Assembly: GCA_002407725.1 (NCBI GenBank)
Contig: DHOD01000020.1
Span: 1 to 7,777 of the forward strand
Length of the DNA: 7,777 nt
Reading direction: 5' to 3'
Source: Christensenella sp. UBA5399
GTDB lineage: Bacteria; Bacillota; Clostridia; Christensenellales; Christensenellaceae
Shown here piece after piece: positions 4,974 through 7,777 of this stretch. The notes under the pieces were generated by a model. That model searched no databases. It saw only the letters and a program-made list of their open reading frames with translations, and had not been told where the DNA came from. Position 1 is the stretch's first letter; each line of letters starts with the position of its first letter. The position numbers were made by a program, and so were the translations under genes.

Positions 4974-6371
4974 TCAAACAGGGTGAATCTTGTTTTCCTT
5001 ATCGTAAATGGTGGAATCCAGTTTATATTTGTTGGCGCGCCGGTATTCAAAGAACTTGGGCGCAACCTGCGGGAACATTGCATAGGTCACGATATCCTCT
5101 TCCTGTTCCATCATGCCTTTGATCTCTTCCCTGTACTGGTCCATCTCCGGCTTCAGCAGATCGGCGGGGCTGACCGTAATGATCTCGTCGTCGCCAATGC
5201 ACTTTTTGCGCACATCCTCGTTGACCTCGCCTGGGAGCCTGCCGTATTCGCCCCTCAGGAGCATTTTAAACTCTTTTGTGACCATCTTGTAGCGCTCGCC
5301 GCCAATGATGTTAAACACAGCCTGTGTGCCAACAATCTGGCTTGTGGGTGTGACAAGCGGCGGATAGCCGGAATCCTCCCTTACGCGCGGCACCTCGGCT
5401 AGCACGTCCATCAGCTTGTCGGATGCGCCCGCATCCTTGAGCTGGCTGATCAGGTTGGAGAGCATGCCGCCCGGCACCTGGTAGATCAATGTGTTGATAT
5501 CCACGCCAAGCACCTTGGGCGAAAGAAATCCGTCCGCCTTCAGACGGTCGGCAATACCGGTGAAGTATTCGGCCGCCTTAACCAACTTCTTCAGGTCGAG
5601 GCCGGTATCGTATTCCGTACCCGCAAGCGTCGCGACAAGCGATTCCGTTGTGGGCTGCGCCGTCCCGTTTGCCATGGGTGAAAGCGCCGTGTCCACAATA
5701 TCCGCGCCCGCTTCGATGGCCTTCAGGTACGTCATATCGCCCGTACCGCTTGTGTTGTGCGTGTGGATATGAATCGGCACAGTAACCTCTTTTTTCATTT
5801 CTTTTACAAGCGCGTACGCCTCGTACGGCAGCAGCAGGTTGGCCATATCCTTGATTGCGATGGATTTCGCGCCCATGTCCTGCAGCTCCTTCGCCAGCTT
5901 TACAAAATAATCGAAGCTGTGCACAGGGCTTGTGGTATAGCTGAGCGCAGGCTCGCACCATCCGCCGTATTTATTTGTCGAATCAATCGCCTGCTTCAGG
6001 TTCCTTGTATCATTGAGCGCATCAAAAATCCGGATTACGTCAATACCGTTCTCAATCGCTTTTTTCACAAAGAAATCCACTACGTCGTCCGCATAGTTTT
6101 TATAACCGAGCAGGTTTTGCCCACGCAGCAACATTTGCAGCTTGGTATCGGGCATTGCCTTGCGCAGCGTGCGGAGCCTGTCCCACGGGTCTTCGTTCAA
6201 AAAGCGCAGGCAGCTGTCAAATGTCGCGCCGCCCCAGCACTCCAACGACCAATACCCAATATCGTTTAACACACCTGTTATGGGAAGCATCTCGGCGGTG
6301 GTCATCCTTGTGGCCGCCTGCGATTGGTGCGCATCCCGCAGTATTGTATCTGTTATATTTACTTTCGCCAT
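4974..6371 (-). CDS. oadA: Oxaloacetate decarboxylase alpha subunit, carboxyltransferase (biotin domain absent)
   Basis: This subunit transfers the carboxyl group of oxaloacetate to biotin, releasing pyruvate. It belongs to the HMGL-like/PYC_OADA family: DTILRDAHQS (8-17, metal ligand D13), IKDMANLL (173-180, K174 being the lysine that is carboxylated in relatives), and HIHTHNTSG (201-209, ligands H203 and H205). The conserved PYC_OADA region continues to the end (YAMFPQVAPKFF, about 436-447). At 465 aa it stops where the biotinyl domain would begin in the roughly 590-aa fused forms; biotin is carried by the separate protein at the right edge. The ATG at 6371 has AGGAG six bases upstream. It lies 72 bases after oadB and is the last gene of the operon. 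Alone it could be called pyruvate carboxylase subunit B; neighbouring oadB decides for the decarboxylase. Confidence 0.93.
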   Translation of the reverse strand: MAKVNITDTILRDAHQSQAATRMTTAEMLPITGVLNDIGYWSLECWGGATFDSCLRFLNEDPWDRLRTLRKAMPDTKLQMLLRGQNLLGYKNYADDVVDFFVKKAIENGIDVIRIFDALNDTRNLKQAIDSTNKYGGWCEPALSYTTSPVHSFDYFVKLAKELQDMGAKSIAIKDMANLLLPYEAYALVKEMKKEVTVPIHIHTHNTSGTGDMTYLKAIEAGADIVDTALSPMANGTAQPTTESLVATLAGTEYDTGLDLKKLVKAAEYFTGIADRLKADGFLSPKVLGVDINTLIYQVPGGMLSNLISQLKDAGASDKLMDVLAEVPRVREDSGYPPLVTPTSQIVGTQAVFNIIGGERYKMVTKEFKMLLRGEYGRLPGEVNEDVRKKCIGDDEIITVSPADLLKPEMDQYREEIKGMMEQEEDIVTYAMFPQVAPKFFEYRRANKYKLDSTIYDKENKIHPV

Positions 6372-6407
6372 TTTACACTCCTTTTGTTGTCATGCTATAT
6401 AGTTTCT

Positions 6408-6416
6408 ATCATAGCA
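6408..6416 (-). promoter_or_regulatory. Possible internal promoter before oadA
   Basis: In the 72-base gap between oadB and oadA, the minus strand has TGC followed by TATGAT, an extended -10 with no -35 match. The site lies in the arm of an inverted repeat TGCTAT/ATAGCA (6393-6398 and 6411-6416). It could give extra oadA transcripts with a leader of about 30 bases. Confidence 0.3.
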
Positions 6417-6443
6417 CAAAAATATGACTATTCTGTGTATCGA

Positions 6444-7628
6444 TTACGATGCGCCAAACAGTGACAGCAGCACGCCCGCCGCAACTGCCGAGCCGATCAC
6501 GCCGGCCACATTGGGGCCCATCGCGTGCATCAGCAGGAAGTTGGAAGGATTCGCCTCCTGCCCTACCTTCTGCGAGACGCGCGCGGCCATCGGTACAGCC
6601 GATACACCTGCAGAGCCGATAAGCGGATTGATCTTGCCGCCCGACAGCTTGTTCATCAGCTTGCCAAGCAACACGCCGCCAAACGTGCCAAACGCAAACG
6701 CAATGACACCCAACGCAATGATCTTCAGTGTATCTGGCGACAGGAAATTGGCTCCGTTCGTGGTCGCGCCGACCGACACGCCCAGGAAGATGGTCAATAT
6801 GTTCATCAATTCGTTCTGCGCCGTCTTGTTCAGGCGGTCTGTCACACCGGATTCCTTCATCAGGTTACCCAACATCAGCATACCCACCAACGGGATAGCT
6901 GCAGGCACGATCAACGCCACAAATATCGTAACGGCGATCGGGAAAATAATTTTTTCCTTCTTGCTGACCGGCCGCAGTTGCTCCATTTTGATCATACGCT
7001 CTTTTTTGGTGGTACAGAGCTTCATAATGGGCGGCTGTATAACGGGAACCAATGACATATACGTGTATGCCGCAATGGCAATTGGCCCCAGGAATTCCGG
7101 CGCCAGCTTTGACGTGACATAAATGGCCGTTGGTCCGTCCGCACCTCCTATGATACCAATTGACGCCGCAACATTCGGCGCAAAACCAACCAATAGCGCC
7201 AGTATAAACGCCACAAATATACCAAGCTGCGCAGCCGCGCCCAGCAACAGGCTCTTGGGGTTGGCAATCAGCGGCCCAAAGTCGACCATTGCGCCGACGC
7301 CCATAAAGATGAGCGGCGGGTACACGCCCAGCTTGACGCCAAGGTACAGCACGTCCATCAACCCGGGATTGGCAATCAGCGCATCCCAGTCCAAATGTCC
7401 GGTATCAAAATATTCCGGATGATAAATATCGGAAAGCGGCAGGTTGACCAGCAGCATACCAAACGCGATCGGCAGAAGCAGCAACGGCTCAAAGCCTTTT
7501 ACAATCGCCAGGTACAACAGCACACAGGCAATGCCGATCATCACCCATTCCTGCCAGTTCATTGCGTTCATAAACCCTGTGGATTGTATGAAGCCGGCAA
7601 GTGTTTCTCCAAAACTATTCAATTTCAT
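6444..7628 (-). CDS. oadB: Na+-translocating oxaloacetate decarboxylase beta subunit
   Basis: OadB is the membrane subunit that decarboxylates carboxybiotin and uses the energy to export Na+. The 394-aa protein has many hydrophobic helices over its whole length. The family signature [10 protein letters not shown] (161-170) is present. Residues shown to matter in Klebsiella OadB all have counterparts at a constant offset of 39: D203, Y229, N373, G377, S382 and R389 match D164, Y190, N334, G338, S343 and R350. The C-terminus carries [22 protein letters not shown], also typical. The start is slightly uncertain: AGGAGG ends one base before the ATG at 7628, while a TTG at codon 3 (7622) lies seven bases away, a better distance. 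It follows the biotin carrier stop by 35 bases. Related glutaconyl-CoA and methylmalonyl-CoA decarboxylase beta subunits are similar, but those systems use a different alpha subunit. Confidence 0.95.
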   Translation of the reverse strand: MKLNSFGETLAGFIQSTGFMNAMNWQEWVMIGIACVLLYLAIVKGFEPLLLLPIAFGMLLVNLPLSDIYHPEYFDTGHLDWDALIANPGLMDVLYLGVKLGVYPPLIFMGVGAMVDFGPLIANPKSLLLGAAAQLGIFVAFILALLVGFAPNVAASIGIIGGADGPTAIYVTSKLAPEFLGPIAIAAYTYMSLVPVIQPPIMKLCTTKKERMIKMEQLRPVSKKEKIIFPIAVTIFVALIVPAAIPLVGMLMLGNLMKESGVTDRLNKTAQNELMNILTIFLGVSVGATTNGANFLSPDTLKIIALGVIAFAFGTFGGVLLGKLMNKLSGGKINPLIGSAGVSAVPMAARVSQKVGQEANPSNFLLMHAMGPNVAGVIGSAVAAGVLLSLFGAS

Positions 7629-7629
7629 A

Positions 7630-7635
7630 CCTCCT
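7630..7635 (-). promoter_or_regulatory. Ribosome binding site of oadB, unusually close to the ATG
   Basis: A perfect AGGAGG is separated from the annotated ATG (7628) by a single base, and from an in-frame TTG (7622) by seven. This spacing bears on which codon starts oadB. Confidence 0.8.
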
Positions 7636-7663
7636 TTTCTTTTGGGTTGTGATTATGCCTTCT

Positions 7664-7777
7664 TTATCCAACCACAACCAGGAGGTCACCTGTTTCGACG
7701 CTTGCACCCTGCGATACAGCAATAGTTTTTACCACGCCGTCTTCCGGTGCAAGTATTTCATTTTCCATTTTCATTGC
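7664..7777 (-). CDS. Biotin carboxyl carrier protein of the decarboxylase (C-terminal part only)
   Basis: The last 37 residues of a biotinyl-domain protein are inside the window; the start lies beyond the right edge. The reading AMKMENEILAPEDG contains the biotinylation motif, with biotin attached to the lysine of AMKM (third visible residue). The tail VSQGASVETGDLLVVVG is the second half of the usual beta-sandwich that ends such domains. The protein would carry CO2 as carboxybiotin from the alpha subunit to the membrane subunit OadB. It ends 35 bases before oadB in the same direction, so it belongs to the same operon. In related loci it is often preceded by a small gamma subunit (oadG), which cannot be checked here. 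Some homologues are fused to the gamma subunit; the missing N-terminus leaves that open. Confidence 0.93.
   Translation of the reverse strand, partial: AMKMENEILAPEDGVVKTIAVSQGASVETGDLLVVVG

Noticed and set aside
6424..7122. 232-codon plus-strand frame antisense to oadB
   Set aside because: It mirrors the oadB coding strand, has low-complexity composition (S, P, T, I) and no ribosome binding site of note.
1..7777. CRISPR array, insertion sequence, phage or defence system
   Set aside because: No spaced direct repeats, transposase, integrase or nuclease/toxin motifs were found in any frame.

Overview
The window looks like a chromosomal piece of an anaerobic Gram-positive (Bacillota, probably Clostridia) bacterium. 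The evidence is an H-cluster maturase gene (hydE), a split Na+-pumping oxaloacetate decarboxylase, strong AGGAGG-type ribosome binding sites, a TTG start, and short hairpin-plus-T-run terminators. The lower taxon cannot be fixed from sequence alone.

Layout from right to left (most genes are on the minus strand). The oxaloacetate decarboxylase operon enters at the right edge: a biotin carrier protein (C-terminal part only), then the Na+-translocating beta subunit (oadB), then the carboxyltransferase alpha subunit (oadA). A hairpin terminator closes it at about 4955-4926. The carboxyltransferase moves CO2 from oxaloacetate to biotin, and OadB decarboxylates the carboxybiotin while exporting Na+. 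A 308-base gap without a coding gene (4666-4973) holds two nearly identical terminator hairpins on either side of a compact multi-hairpin element (4763-4849). An extended -10 promoter abutting the second hairpin then starts a tight three-gene operon: a family 2 glycosyltransferase, cinA and hydE, with gaps of 12 and 10 bases. A tRNA-Trp gene with its own near-consensus promoter follows directly, and a bidirectional terminator at 1253-1279 ends transcription from both sides.

The left part (396-1217) carries three small plus-strand genes of 75, 69 and 70 codons: an unrecognised soluble protein, a two-helix membrane protein, and a winged-helix-like protein. Each follows an extended -10 element (TGn plus a TATA-type hexamer). 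For the first two the ATG sits exactly where transcription should begin, so they look leaderless. Bases 140-395 are AT-rich and show no convincing gene, only candidate promoters pointing left towards a possible partial gene at the left edge.

No insertion sequence, CRISPR array, phage gene or recognisable defence system is visible. The observations most worth a second look are the hairpin element between duplicated terminators, the leaderless starts, and a perfect inverted repeat inside the tRNA-Trp promoter.
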